From NCBI GenBank assembly GCA_900320515.1, contig ONSJ01000015.1, positions 1 to 32,302 on the forward strand: 32,302 bases of DNA. The letters are read 5' to 3'. This document shows positions 24,044 through 32,302 of the stretch, in pieces. The notes under the pieces were generated by a model that saw nothing but the letters and a program-made list of their open reading frames with translations, was not told the DNA's origin and did not search any database. How positions within the stretch are numbered: the first letter of the stretch is position 1; the number at the start of each line of letters is the position of its first letter. The translations under genes were made by a program, and so were the position numbers. Source of the DNA: an uncultured Methanobrevibacter sp. (GTDB lineage: Archaea > Methanobacteriota > Methanobacteria > Methanobacteriales > Methanobacteriaceae).

Positions 24044-24736
24044 TCACCTTTCATCATCACCAAATATTAAAAGACGAGTTATATTTCCCCTTTCAGTATA
24101 TCCTGCCATCACACGTGCTTCACCTATTTTTGCAAGTGCAAAATCATCATGTGGCTTAAATCCATAACCTTTGAGTTTGGTATAGGACTCAAAAGCGATT
24201 TTTGGATAAATGTTGAAATTCTTTTGGAAAGTGTAAAATGTGTCCCTGAATTTTTTAGCGGAATCATTTTCCTTGATTAAATCTGATGTGATGCCTACAA
24301 AAATATCCAAACCATCTTCTGAAACAGCATAATATGCATCCATTGCCAAAATGGAACTTGTAGTCATTGCCAAAGTATGACAATCGTCATAGGTAGCATT
24401 CAATAATGGAGTAGCAAATTCTGGAATTCCAAATTCCTCTCCAATGGATTTGATTTGCAAAGCGGATTTGATTAGCTTTTCGCCGAATATGTCCTCATTG
24501 TCCCATGCCCATGACCACTGTTTGGAATCCTGCATGAAAAATCCTAAAATTTGGACTTGAAAAGTAACATCCCCAAAGGAAAGCTGTCCTTTTTCAATAT
24601 CCAAATCTCCAACTTCTTCACCAATTAATTCTGATAGGTTTTCTTGTTTATCAAGTGCCAGTGCACCATATTTAGATAAAAGTATTTTAAATGAATCTCC
24701 CTCTTCAATTGTAACCGGTTTTTCTATTGTTTTCAA
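24044..24736 (-). CDS. DUF6882-like protein
   Basis: A 230-residue soluble protein. The motif KQWSWAWDNEDI near residues 72-83 and the later FATPLL and DDCHTLAMTTSSIL segments resemble the DUF6882 family, found beside other small unknown proteins in bacteria and some archaea. No catalytic residues can be assigned. Translation probably starts at TTG 24736, because AGGTG, overlapping the dapL stop, lies 7 nt upstream and no ATG is nearby. It lies 9 bp after dapL and 4 bp before the DUF6891-like gene. The co-occurrence of these two domain families in one operon suggests a shared process, but the sequence does not say which. Confidence 0.6.
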   Translation of the reverse strand: MKTIEKPVTIEEGDSFKILLSKYGALALDKQENLSELIGEEVGDLDIEKGQLSFGDVTFQVQILGFFMQDSKQWSWAWDNEDIFGEKLIKSALQIKSIGEEFGIPEFATPLLNATYDDCHTLAMTTSSILAMDAYYAVSEDGLDIFVGITSDLIKENDSAKKFRDTFYTFQKNFNIYPKIAFESYTKLKGYGFKPHDDFALAKIGEARVMAGYTERGNITRLLIFGDDER

Positions 24737-24745
24737 TTATAACAC

Positions 24746-25981
24746 CTAAAATTCTAATTTTGAAATTCTATCCATAGCTTCGATAGTGTTTTCCAAAGTA
24801 TTGAATGCGGTGAGTCTTAAATATCCTTCACCACTTGGACCGAATCCTGAACCTGGAGTTCCAATAACATTTGCCTCATTCAACAATATGTCAAAGAAAT
24901 CCCATGAATCCATGTCGTTTGGAGTTTTAACCCAAATGTATGGAGAGCTTACACCACCATAGACTTCAAGGCCAATATCAGTTAAGCTTTTACGGATGAT
25001 TTTAGCATTTTCCATATAGTAGTCAATGACTTCTCTAATTTGCTTTTGACCTTCAGCGGAGTAGGTCGCTTCAGCAGCTCTTTGAACAGGATATGATGCA
25101 CCGTTAAACTTGGTGGTTTGTCTTCTATTCCATAAAGGATTAATTTCAACTTCCTCACCATCAGCGGTGTATCCTTTCAATTCCTTAGGAACAACAGTGT
25201 ATGCGCAACGGGTTCCGGTAAATCCTGCAGTTTTTGAAAAGCTTCTGAATTCAATTGCGACTTCCTTTGCACCATCAATTTCATAAATACTGTGAGGAAC
25301 ATCATCTTCACTGATGAATGCCTCGTAAGCAGAATCGAATAGGATGATTGCCTTATTTTCTTTTGCATAATCAACAAATACTTTTAACTGATCTTTGGTT
25401 AATGTTGTACCTGTAGGATTATTTGGGAAACATAAATAAATTATGTCAACAGGTTCTTCAGGCAATTCAGGAATGAATCCGTTTTCGGCATTGGCCTTAA
25501 GATAAGTCAAACCTTCGTACATGCCGTCGTCACCCATTTCACCGGTTCTTCCTGCCATTACGTTAGTGTCCACATAAACGGTGTATACAGGATCGGTTAC
25601 TGCAATCTTATTGTCAATGCCAAAGATTTCCTGAATGTTACCTGTATCACATTTGGCACCGTCGCTGATGAACACTTCTGAGGTATCCAATGAAATGCCG
25701 TATTTTTCATAATCATTCTTAACAATTGCTTCAGCTAAGAATCCATAACCTTGTTCCGGACCGTATCCCATGAAGGTTTCACCGTCGGCCATTTCATCAA
25801 CCGCATTTCTAAATGCATCTACAACTGCTGGGACTAATGGTTTTGTAACATCTCCGATACCCATTTTAATTACGTTAGCATCAGGATTATTTTTTATAAA
25901 TTCTTGTTCTCTTCTAGCCACCTCAACGAAAAGATAGCTGCTTTTTAATTTAAGATAGTTTTCATTAATTTTAACAACCAT
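24746..25981 (-). CDS. dapL: LL-diaminopimelate aminotransferase
   Basis: A 411-residue fold-type I PLP enzyme that converts tetrahydrodipicolinate and glutamate directly to LL-diaminopimelate, the one-step route to lysine used by methanogens, chlamydiae and plants. The PLP lysine is Lys250 in [31 protein letters not shown] at about 39-53, [10 protein letters not shown] at 106-115 and CFPNNPTGT at 184-192 are diagnostic of this group. The length is typical. GAGGAT lies about 6 nt before the ATG. It leads a leftward run with three small unknown genes, an unusual set of neighbours for a lysine-pathway enzyme. Methanobacteriales have no murein, so the product should serve lysine synthesis only. 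Confidence 0.95.
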   Translation of the reverse strand: MVVKINENYLKLKSSYLFVEVARREQEFIKNNPDANVIKMGIGDVTKPLVPAVVDAFRNAVDEMADGETFMGYGPEQGYGFLAEAIVKNDYEKYGISLDTSEVFISDGAKCDTGNIQEIFGIDNKIAVTDPVYTVYVDTNVMAGRTGEMGDDGMYEGLTYLKANAENGFIPELPEEPVDIIYLCFPNNPTGTTLTKDQLKVFVDYAKENKAIILFDSAYEAFISEDDVPHSIYEIDGAKEVAIEFRSFSKTAGFTGTRCAYTVVPKELKGYTADGEEVEINPLWNRRQTTKFNGASYPVQRAAEATYSAEGQKQIREVIDYYMENAKIIRKSLTDIGLEVYGGVSSPYIWVKTPNDMDSWDFFDILLNEANVIGTPGSGFGPSGEGYLRLTAFNTLENTIEAMDRISKLEF

Positions 25982-26159
25982 GATTAATCCTCAAAATATA
26001 TTAATCTAATTTATATTAGATTTTTGAAATATATAAAATGAATGATTAGAAAAATTTGGAGTTTAAATGTGAAAGAAAAAATGATTAATGCATTTATGAA
26101 AATATTTAAATTAAGGAATATAACATAATTATATATAGACTAAATAAGGGTTGGGAAAT

Positions 26160-27761
26160 ATGAGTATAATAACTATTTTAATTTGGATAACTATTGCAAT
26201 AATCGCCGCAATAGCTATCATAGTCGTTAAACTACATTATAGAGGCGATCAATTAGAGCATGAAGAAGGATCAATACTGCCAGACGGCAAAAGCATAAAT
26301 GAATCATTAAGCATTGGAAAAAATAAGGATAATGCCCAAAAAAATAATTCTTCCAAAAATTCTCCTCGTAGTTTATCTCCAAGATCACCTAAAGAACATA
26401 ACCGAAACTTATTTAGCAGAAGTGCCGAAACAAAAAGCAATGATGATACATACATTGTTCCTGAAGTTGAAACAAACAATGTAAAAAGTTATGAATACGA
26501 ATCTCAAAATCAGGTACTTATTAATTATGATAATAATGTTAAAAAATTTCAAGAACCAATTAAACAAAGCCAGATGGATATTATGACTCAAAATAACAAA
26601 GATACTAGTGAATTGAAAGATTTATTTACTATTGATGAATTGATTAAGGAATCTAAAAGGAAAGATAGTGAAAGGGAAAAAGAATCACAAACAATTAGAA
26701 AAGATGAGGATGATGCAGAATTGAACGAAATCAAGGAAAGCATCAAAAACAAAACACAGAAACCTCTAATCGAAGAAGTCATCGCAGAAGACAAAGACAA
26801 AACCAAAACACAAGAACCTCTAATCGAAGAGGCCATCGCCGAAGACAAAGACGAAAAAGTCATTGAGGAACCTGCTGAAATCAAAACACAAGAACCTCTA
26901 ATCGAAGAGGCCATCGCCGAAGACAAAGATGAAAAAGTCATTGAGGAACCTGCTGAAATCAAAACACAAGAACCTCTAATCGAAGAAGTCATCGCCGATG
27001 ATAAAGATGAAAAAGTCATTGAGGAACCTGCTGAAATCAAAACACCTTCACTTGCTTCACAAAAAGATATTGATGAAGCGATAACCACAGCATCACAGGA
27101 AAGTGAAAAAGAAGTGGAAAGCATTTCCGAAGACGACAATATCACTGATACTTTGTTAAAGCAAGAGGAAATAGCAGAACCTGCTTTAAAAACCCCAAGC
27201 AAAGTTGAAAAGACTGAAAACGATCCAATGGACTTGGATTACAGAAAAGATTTGGACAAGGTTAAAAATAAGATCACCAGTTCCAAATTATTTAAAGAAG
27301 TCAAAGACAAATTGAATTCTGAACCGGAAGAAATTCCACTGCCTAAAGATGACGTTCTCCAGGAAGAATTCATAAGAAACGTGAGTGAATATGATGAATA
27401 CGAACCGATTATCAACGAAACTTATATGGACATCGATGACGGCACATATGAGGATTACCATAGTCAAAAAATAAGGCAGGAAAATACCAAACGTGTCTTT
27501 AAAACAGCTCAAAATTCATCAAAAGCGGAAGTATCCCAACCGGCAGTAAGTGAAATAAAAAGCAAGCCTGAAAGGGACAACGTGAAAATCACCATAAACA
27601 ACACTGAACTCGTACTCAAAAAAGGAGACGAAATCATCTACAACCACGATGGCGAGACCTATTCCAGCCAGGTTTATGCAATAACAGGTGATGATATCTC
27701 AGTTAGGTACAGAGGTAAAAACATTAAAATTAAAACAAGTGATGTTAAAAAGATATATTAA
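26160..27761 (+). CDS. Membrane-anchored acidic protein with tandem repeats
   Basis: A 533-residue protein of unknown family. One hydrophobic N-terminal helix (about 2-23, ITILIWITIAIIAAIAIIVV) is followed by a very long, highly charged Glu/Lys-rich region without predicted globular structure. Within it, residues 198-293 repeat a 26-residue unit about 3.7 times (core EPLIEEAIAEDKDEKVIEEP). The last 60 residues form a small basic, beta-rich domain (TINNTELVLKKGD, then VRYRGKNIKIKTSDVKKIY), perhaps SH3- or KOW-like. The plan resembles membrane-tethered scaffolds with a flexible linker, such as ZipA, but no homology is claimed. ATG 26160 is preferred over an in-frame TTG at 26151. A TATA-like TTATATATA at 26129 lies about 27 bp upstream. 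Confidence 0.7.
   Translation: MSIITILIWITIAIIAAIAIIVVKLHYRGDQLEHEEGSILPDGKSINESLSIGKNKDNAQKNNSSKNSPRSLSPRSPKEHNRNLFSRSAETKSNDDTYIVPEVETNNVKSYEYESQNQVLINYDNNVKKFQEPIKQSQMDIMTQNNKDTSELKDLFTIDELIKESKRKDSEREKESQTIRKDEDDAELNEIKESIKNKTQKPLIEEVIAEDKDKTKTQEPLIEEAIAEDKDEKVIEEPAEIKTQEPLIEEAIAEDKDEKVIEEPAEIKTQEPLIEEVIADDKDEKVIEEPAEIKTPSLASQKDIDEAITTASQESEKEVESISEDDNITDTLLKQEEIAEPALKTPSKVEKTENDPMDLDYRKDLDKVKNKITSSKLFKEVKDKLNSEPEEIPLPKDDVLQEEFIRNVSEYDEYEPIINETYMDIDDGTYEDYHSQKIRQENTKRVFKTAQNSSKAEVSQPAVSEIKSKPERDNVKITINNTELVLKKGDEIIYNHDGETYSSQVYAITGDDISVRYRGKNIKIKTSDVKKIY
26751..27038 (+). repeat. In-frame 78-bp tandem repeat (3.7 copies)
   Basis: One shortened copy (26751-26804, 54 bp) is followed by three 78-bp copies at 26805-26882, 26883-26960 and 26961-27038. 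The second and third copies differ at one base, and the third and fourth at about four, by eye. The unit is exactly 26 codons, so changes in copy number keep the reading frame. Confidence 0.9.
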
Positions 27762-27774
27762 TTATATCTTTTTT
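27747..27774. terminator. Bidirectional terminator hairpin
   Basis: AAAAAGATATA at 27747-27757 pairs perfectly with TATATCTTTTT at 27763-27773 around a 5-nt loop, with flanking T runs on both strands. It overlaps the 3' end of the repeat protein gene and lies just before the stop of the convergent gene at 27779. Confidence 0.6.
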
Positions 27775-27778
27775 ACAA

Positions 27779-28249
27779 CTATTTTTCTTCGTGATTTATT
27801 CTATATTGACCATTTTCAACTATATATTTTGGAACGCTAATTTTTAAGGAACGGATAATGTTTAAATAGAAATCATCCAGTTCCCTGTCAGCATATGGAT
27901 ATGTAAATTCAAATACATAGAGATTGTCATCTTCAACATATAGAAATTCGTTTCTGCGAATCTGATTTTCACCGTCTGAAAATGATGAAACGACCATGTA
28001 ATAAAGATTGTCATTGATAGGAATGAAATCAGAAGTTATAAGATCAATCCTGTCGTTACTTTCCAGATTCTTTTCAATGCCGTCCATTATTTCCGGAAGT
28101 CCGGATAATGTAGGTGTTGTCATGAACTTGATGGACATTGGAATTTTAGTGTTTACCAAATACAATTCGGTGAATTCATCCTTTGGCTGGATCTGGTCAA
28201 AATCCTCAGGCATCAGAAGTGTTGAAAATCCATTTGTAAACATTGTCAT
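27779..28249 (-). CDS. Small soluble protein of unknown function downstream of gltX
   Basis: A 156-residue protein without a membrane segment. The pattern of strands and helices (IPMSIKFMTTPTLSGLPEIM, then IPINDNLYYMVVSSFSDGEN, a FLYVEDDNLYVFEFTY hairpin and a final helix) suggests a PsbP/DcrB-like fold, but that is a structural impression only. ATG 28249 is chosen because AGGTGA lies 5 nt upstream; the GTG at 28258 overlaps that site. It begins 9 bp after the gltX stop, so it shares that transcript, and it is convergent with the repeat protein gene. Confidence 0.6.
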   Translation of the reverse strand: MTMFTNGFSTLLMPEDFDQIQPKDEFTELYLVNTKIPMSIKFMTTPTLSGLPEIMDGIEKNLESNDRIDLITSDFIPINDNLYYMVVSSFSDGENQIRRNEFLYVEDDNLYVFEFTYPYADRELDDFYLNIIRSLKISVPKYIVENGQYRINHEEK

Positions 28250-28258
28250 GAAAATCAC

Positions 28259-29929
28259 CTATTTGTGTGCAAAGTAGAAAATCAGCTCATCATCGGCAAT
28301 TTCATCAAGCCTTGCAAATCCTACCCTTTCAAACTGCACGATGTCTCCAACTTCCAGATTTTTAAGTGCAGCTTCTCCAAGACCTGTCTTGACTGATGCA
28401 TCATCCATGACAATTTTGACGTCAACATTATCCTCAAGGGGAACCCATTGGATGATTCTTGCCTTAACCGCCCTTGCATCCTCAAAGGAATCTGAATGAT
28501 ATTTAATATCATCACCTGCGATTTCAACATTGACGGCATCCATCAGCCTGAATATTCCATCTTTGATGTCTGATTTTGCAATATAAACCTCACCGTCAAA
28601 CGGCAGGACCCTGTTGCCCCTCTCCATGTGGTCTGCATGCAACGGCCTTTCAATATCAACTTTGCCGCCACTGTAGCCCTCAACGGTTACCTTTTGAGGG
28701 TCTTCACAGAAGAAATACCTGTTTGCAATAGGTTCCAAAAAGTTACGGTTCTGGCCGTAGATTTTCTTCCAGCTGATTGCAGAATCCGCCATCTTGACAC
28801 CAATCTCAATGATTAGGTCATAGATTGTTTTGGCCTGAATTCCTCTTCTTGCAATTGCCCTCAGGGTACCTAATCTTGGATCATCCCATCCGCTGTAGGT
28901 TCCGTCTTCAATGCCCTGCTTGGCCTTTGAGGTACTGAGCGCAATGTCCTCCATCTTCAGCCTGCCGTAATGGATGTATTCCGGAACATCCCATCCCATA
29001 TGGTCATAAAGGTACTTCTGCTTTTCGGTGTTTGCCAGGTGGTCCTTTCCCCTGAGCACATGAGTAAGTCCCATCAGATGGTCATCAACGGACACTGAAA
29101 AGTTCATCATAGGATATATTCTGTATTTGGTGCCTAAACGAGGATGCTCTGCATCTTCCAGTCTCATTGCAACCCAGTCACGGATTGCAGGATTTTTGTG
29201 ATTGATGTCGGTTTTGACTCTCAATACTGCCTCGCCGGCTTTCATTGTGTCGAATTTTTCCCACAGCTCCAGGTTCTCTTCAACGGAGTTGTCCCTGCAT
29301 GGGCAAGACTTGCAGCTGTCCTTGAGCTCCTTGAATGTTGCACCGTCACAGGTACACATGTAGGCAGCGCCCTTTTCAATCAGCTGGCGGGCAATGTCAT
29401 AATAAATCTCAAACCTGTCGGACTGATAGATTATTTCATCAGCCTTGACCCCCAGCCATTCCAGGTCTTCGGGAATCATTTCATAAGCAGGCTCATAGAC
29501 CCTTTTAGGATCTGTATCCTCTATCCTTAAGATTAATTTGCCGTTGTGCCTTTTGACATATTCCGCATTTGGAACTGCGGCACGGGAGTGTCCGATATGC
29601 AGCGGTCCGCTAGGATTTGGAGCGAATCTTAAAACAACGTTTTCATGTGTTCCTGGAAGCTCCTGCAATCCGGTCTCCTTTGCCTTAGGCTTTTTGGTTT
29701 CTACTTCAACGCCTAATTTTTCCATTTCGCTTGCTTGCTCTTCAGGAGATAATGCGTTTACCTGTGCCACAATCTTACCGGACATTGGGCCAATTTCTTT
29801 TGCCCTGCTTCTAAGTTCAGGTTCGTTTGACATGATTGAACCCATTACGGCACCGGGATTTGCAGATCCCTTATGCTTAGCCGCATTGAGTAAAGCATGC
29901 TTGTAGATAATCTTTTCTAAATCATTCAT
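28259..29929 (-). CDS. gltX: Glutamyl-tRNA synthetase, archaeal type
   Basis: A 556-residue class I synthetase that charges tRNA-Glu, and in archaea often tRNA-Gln for later amidation by GatDE. An N-terminal helical extension (1-95) precedes the catalytic core with HIGH at 111-114 (APNPSGPLHIGHS), followed by the RIEDTDPKR motif. A cysteine cluster at about 193-213 (CTC, CKSCPC) probably binds zinc. The KMSKS equivalent is LSTSK near 329-333. The C-terminal anticodon-binding part is beta-barrel, as in GlnRS, which defines the archaeal/eukaryotic branch. A weak GTGAT ribosome site precedes the ATG. It diverges from the aldo/keto reductase gene. Confidence 0.95.
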   Translation of the reverse strand: MNDLEKIIYKHALLNAAKHKGSANPGAVMGSIMSNEPELRSRAKEIGPMSGKIVAQVNALSPEEQASEMEKLGVEVETKKPKAKETGLQELPGTHENVVLRFAPNPSGPLHIGHSRAAVPNAEYVKRHNGKLILRIEDTDPKRVYEPAYEMIPEDLEWLGVKADEIIYQSDRFEIYYDIARQLIEKGAAYMCTCDGATFKELKDSCKSCPCRDNSVEENLELWEKFDTMKAGEAVLRVKTDINHKNPAIRDWVAMRLEDAEHPRLGTKYRIYPMMNFSVSVDDHLMGLTHVLRGKDHLANTEKQKYLYDHMGWDVPEYIHYGRLKMEDIALSTSKAKQGIEDGTYSGWDDPRLGTLRAIARRGIQAKTIYDLIIEIGVKMADSAISWKKIYGQNRNFLEPIANRYFFCEDPQKVTVEGYSGGKVDIERPLHADHMERGNRVLPFDGEVYIAKSDIKDGIFRLMDAVNVEIAGDDIKYHSDSFEDARAVKARIIQWVPLEDNVDVKIVMDDASVKTGLGEAALKNLEVGDIVQFERVGFARLDEIADDELIFYFAHK

Positions 29930-29989
29930 TTAATCATCACAATTTTAATAATTTTATTTAAAAATAAGTATTATTATTTATCTAATTGA

Positions 29990-29999
29990 ATATATATAA
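29990..29999 (+). promoter_or_regulatory. Candidate TATA box for the aldo/keto reductase operon
   Basis: ATATATATAA lies about 30-40 bp before the ATG at 30029, in the 99-bp divergent spacer shared with gltX. It would give a leader of a few nucleotides to about 10. Confidence 0.45.
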
Positions 30000-30028
30000 A
30001 CATTAAGAAAAGATAGAGGCATGCTAAA

Positions 30029-31039
30029 ATGAGGCTTGGAAAAACTAATCTTGAAGTAAATAAAAATGGATTTGGGGCACTTCCAATCCAGAGATGCACA
30101 ATGGAGGAGTCAATAGAAATTCTGCAGACAGCATATGAAAATGGAATAAATTTTTATGATACCGCACATTTCTATACTGACAGCGAAGAAAAGATCGGAC
30201 GTGCTTTAAGTGATGTCCGCGAAGACATTTTCCTTGCAAGCAAAAGCGGTGCTGAAAGCGTTGAGGATTTTTGGAGCGATTTGGAGACTTCTTTAAAAAG
30301 CATGAAAACCGATTATCTTGATTTGCATCAATTCCACAACATTTCATTCTGCCCAAAGGAGGATGACGACTTATATAAAGCCATGCTTGAAGCAAAAGAC
30401 AACGGCATGATAAAACACATTGGAATAACAACACATAAGATTACTTTTGCTCATGAAGCTCTTGACAGCGGATTATATGAAACCCTGCAATACCCGTTTT
30501 CCTATTTGAGCGGCAAGGAGGAACTGGAACTGGTGGAGAAATGTAAAAAGTTAGATGTAGGATTCATTGCAATGAAGGCAATGGGCGGAGGATTGATTAA
30601 AAATTCCAAAGCAAGTTACGCTTACATAAACCAATTTGACAATGTATTGCCTATTTGGGGAATTCAAAAGCTTTCAGAACTTGAAGAATTCCTGTCTTAT
30701 GATGAGAATACCGTTCTGGACGATGATTTAAGGGCAATCATAGAAAAGGACAAGAAAGAACTTGGGGAAAACTTCTGCAGAGGCTGCGGTTACTGCATGC
30801 CTTGCCCTGAAGAGATAAACATCAGCCTATGTGCAAGGATGTCATTATGGATCAGGCGTTTCCCGACAGAGCCCAACATGGATGAGAGAACCCAGGAAAT
30901 AATGAAAAAGACCCTTGATTGCGTTGAATGCTATGAGTGTGTCGACAAATGCCCATATGAACTGGACATTCCGGAACTGCTAAAGGAAAATTACGAAGAC
31001 TATCAAAACGTCCTGACCGGAAAAACAAGGATAATATGA
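30029..31039 (+). CDS. Aldo/keto reductase with C-terminal ferredoxin-type 4Fe-4S motifs
   Basis: A 336-residue oxidoreductase. The TIM-barrel part (1-240) has the AKR tetrad Asp44, Tyr49 (FYDTAHFY), Lys72 and His100 (LDLHQFHN). The C-terminal part carries two cysteine sets, CRGCGYCMPCP near 255-265 and CVECYECVDKCP near 299-310, as in 4Fe-4S ferredoxins. AKR-ferredoxin fusions are common in anaerobes and methanogens; the substrate is unknown, and electron exchange with ferredoxin in place of NADPH alone is plausible. The barrel is slightly shortened compared with stand-alone AKRs. AGAGG precedes the ATG by about 8 nt. It overlaps the acetyltransferase gene by 4 nt. Confidence 0.88.
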   Translation: MRLGKTNLEVNKNGFGALPIQRCTMEESIEILQTAYENGINFYDTAHFYTDSEEKIGRALSDVREDIFLASKSGAESVEDFWSDLETSLKSMKTDYLDLHQFHNISFCPKEDDDLYKAMLEAKDNGMIKHIGITTHKITFAHEALDSGLYETLQYPFSYLSGKEELELVEKCKKLDVGFIAMKAMGGGLIKNSKASYAYINQFDNVLPIWGIQKLSELEEFLSYDENTVLDDDLRAIIEKDKKELGENFCRGCGYCMPCPEEINISLCARMSLWIRRFPTEPNMDERTQEIMKKTLDCVECYECVDKCPYELDIPELLKENYEDYQNVLTGKTRII

Positions 31040-31482
31040 AACTGATACATGCCGATGAGAAGGATGAACGTTTTCTGAGTCTGGTTGAAGAGCTGGATTA
31101 CGGATACTACCAGCGCATCGGTGATGAACTGGAAAAATACAACCAGTATAACGAATTTAAAGATCCCCATATCGTAATCCTGATGATGGATGGTGATGAG
31201 GCAATTGCATGTGCAAGCTACAGGAAATTCAATGAGAAAAGCGTTGAATTCAAAAGGGTATATGTGAAAAAGGAATACCGAAAAAGAGGGATTGCATACA
31301 GGTTAATCAGGGAACTTGAAAAGGACGTGATTGAAAAAGGCTACAAATATTCCTATATCGTGACCGGAAACAACAATCATGCCGCAATAGGATTATACGA
31401 AAAGTTGGATTACTTCAAGACAGACAAATTCGGACAATTCAAAGATGATGAAACTGTTCTCTGCATGAAAAAAAGATTTTAG
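31036..31482 (+). CDS. GNAT-family N-acetyltransferase
   Basis: A 148-residue acetyl-CoA-dependent acetyltransferase. Motif A lies at 73-90 (KRVYVKKEYRKRGIAYRL), where RKRGIA binds the CoA pyrophosphate. Motif B follows with NHAAIGLYEKLDY. Substrate is unknown; GNAT enzymes of this size modify small amines, amino acids or protein N-termini. The ATG overlaps the aldo/keto reductase stop (ATGA) and has AAGGA upstream, so the genes are translationally coupled. The methyltransferase begins 8 bp after its stop. Confidence 0.85.
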   Translation: MKLIHADEKDERFLSLVEELDYGYYQRIGDELEKYNQYNEFKDPHIVILMMDGDEAIACASYRKFNEKSVEFKRVYVKKEYRKRGIAYRLIRELEKDVIEKGYKYSYIVTGNNNHAAIGLYEKLDYFKTDKFGQFKDDETVLCMKKRF

Positions 31483-31490
31483 GTGATAAT

Positions 31491-32302
31491 ATGAAGCAAT
31501 GTATAGAAAACCCGAATGACATCGACTGGACAGGATTCTGGGCTGAAAAGCTTGTAAACAAAAAGGATAAGGATTGGGACAAGGCCGCTCCGGGATTCTA
31601 TAAGAGAACCCGCAATGAAGATTATCAGGATGCATTATTTGACAAGCTGATTTTAGATGAAAATGACACGGTTTTGGATGTCGGCTGCGGCGAGGGCTCG
31701 GTCACCATCCCGATAGCCAAAAGGGTTAAAAAGGTAATCGGCGTTGATTCATCCCCCAAAATGCTTGAATATTTGGAAAAAAGAGCAGAAGACAACAACG
31801 TTTCAAATATTGAAACAATCCTGAAACCGATTGAAGATATAACCTACGAAGAAATCGGAGATGTTGATGTTGTGGTCTGCTCAAGGTCACTGAATGGAAT
31901 AATACCAATCGATGAAGTTTTAAAAGAACTGGACAGGATTGCAAACAAATATGTCTTCATAACAATCTTCGGACCTGAAAACAAGAAAATCGAAAAGGAC
32001 TTTGATAAGGAACTTGGAATCAGGACAGAGGATTTTCCCGACTACAATTACTTCTTTAACATACTGTTCAATATGGGAATCTATGCAAATGTCGAAAGGT
32101 TTGATTTGAACAATTATCGCCAATATGACAGCATTGACGAAGCCATAGACAACGGCAAATTCCGACTCGATTTATATTCAGATGAACAGAAAGAGTTATT
32201 AAGAGATTATCTGGAAAGAATTCTTACATATGACAGCAAAACTAAAAAATACTATAACATTAAAGACAAGGCAGACTGGATAATGGTCTGGTGGAAAAAA
32301 TA
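31491..32302 (+). CDS. Class I SAM-dependent methyltransferase (reaches the window edge)
   Basis: The frame runs from ATG 31491 for 270 codons and leaves the window after the first two bases (TA) of the next codon, so the stop may be just outside. Motif I is VLDVGCGEGS at 61-70, and the acidic residue of motif II is in VIGVDSSPKM. The N-terminus is Trp-rich (IDWTGFWAEK) and the C-terminus ends in DWIMVWWKK. The fold is a small-molecule class I methyltransferase of about 270 residues; the substrate is unknown. AGGTGATAAT, overlapping the preceding stop, is a clear ribosome site. It is the third gene of the operon with the reductase and acetyltransferase. Confidence 0.8.
   Translation, partial: MKQCIENPNDIDWTGFWAEKLVNKKDKDWDKAAPGFYKRTRNEDYQDALFDKLILDENDTVLDVGCGEGSVTIPIAKRVKKVIGVDSSPKMLEYLEKRAEDNNVSNIETILKPIEDITYEEIGDVDVVVCSRSLNGIIPIDEVLKELDRIANKYVFITIFGPENKKIEKDFDKELGIRTEDFPDYNYFFNILFNMGIYANVERFDLNNYRQYDSIDEAIDNGKFRLDLYSDEQKELLRDYLERILTYDSKTKKYYNIKDKADWIMVWWKK

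Noticed and set aside
26751..27038. CRISPR array
   Set aside because: The repeats are directly adjacent 78-bp units in frame, with no unique spacers and no cas genes nearby.
26588..27202. 204-codon repetitive open frame antisense to the tandem-repeat protein
   Set aside because: Its repeats simply reflect the 78-bp coding repeat on the other strand; the plus-strand product has an anchor and a folded C-terminal domain.

Overview
The window looks like a chromosomal segment of a low-GC methanogenic archaeon, most likely a Methanobrevibacter-type member of the Methanobacteriales. The basis is the archaeal form of several core enzymes (a 339-residue adenylosuccinate synthetase, a 556-residue glutamyl-tRNA synthetase, LL-diaminopimelate aminotransferase), TATA-like boxes upstream of genes, GGTGAT-type ribosome binding sites, and very AT-rich spacers. 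The genus is an inference; no rRNA gene is present.

Layout. 1-1030: a SpoIIM-like membrane protein and a small membrane-anchored zinc-ribbon protein, divergently arranged. 1296-10061: a complete type I restriction-modification locus read leftwards as hsdR-hsdM-hsdS2-tyrosine recombinase. A second full-length hsdS (hsdS1) faces it from the far left, and a four-CxxC zinc-ribbon gene lies between hsdS1 and the recombinase. Three pairs of inverted repeats join the two hsdS genes, at the start codon, the central GxIPxxW motif and the 3' end. This has the architecture of an invertible hsdS system that switches specificity. 10276-15940: a methyltransferase, a UvrA2-like ATPase without the UvrB-binding domain, an NSS-family transporter and purA.

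16119-22750: a co-directional signalling and glycan cluster. Two overlapping paralogous cytoplasmic PAS/HisKA_2 histidine kinases are followed by a stand-alone receiver, then a membrane processive-type GT2 glycosyltransferase with a degenerate receiver domain fused at its N-terminus, then a membrane-anchored sequon-rich protein overlapping it by 4 nt. This reads as a two-component pathway acting directly on a polymer or glycolipid synthase instead of on transcription.

22853-25981 (leftward): dapL followed by three tightly packed genes (DUF6882-like, DUF6891-like, unknown). 26160-27761: a membrane-anchored acidic protein with an in-frame 78-bp tandem repeat. 27779-29929 (leftward): gltX plus a small protein of unknown function. 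30029-32302 (rightward): an aldo/keto reductase with two 4Fe-4S motifs, a GNAT acetyltransferase and a SAM methyltransferase cut by the window edge.

No tRNA, rRNA, CRISPR array or insertion sequence was recognised. The two strongest leads are the invertible hsdS locus with its passenger gene, and the kinase-receiver-glycosyltransferase cluster.
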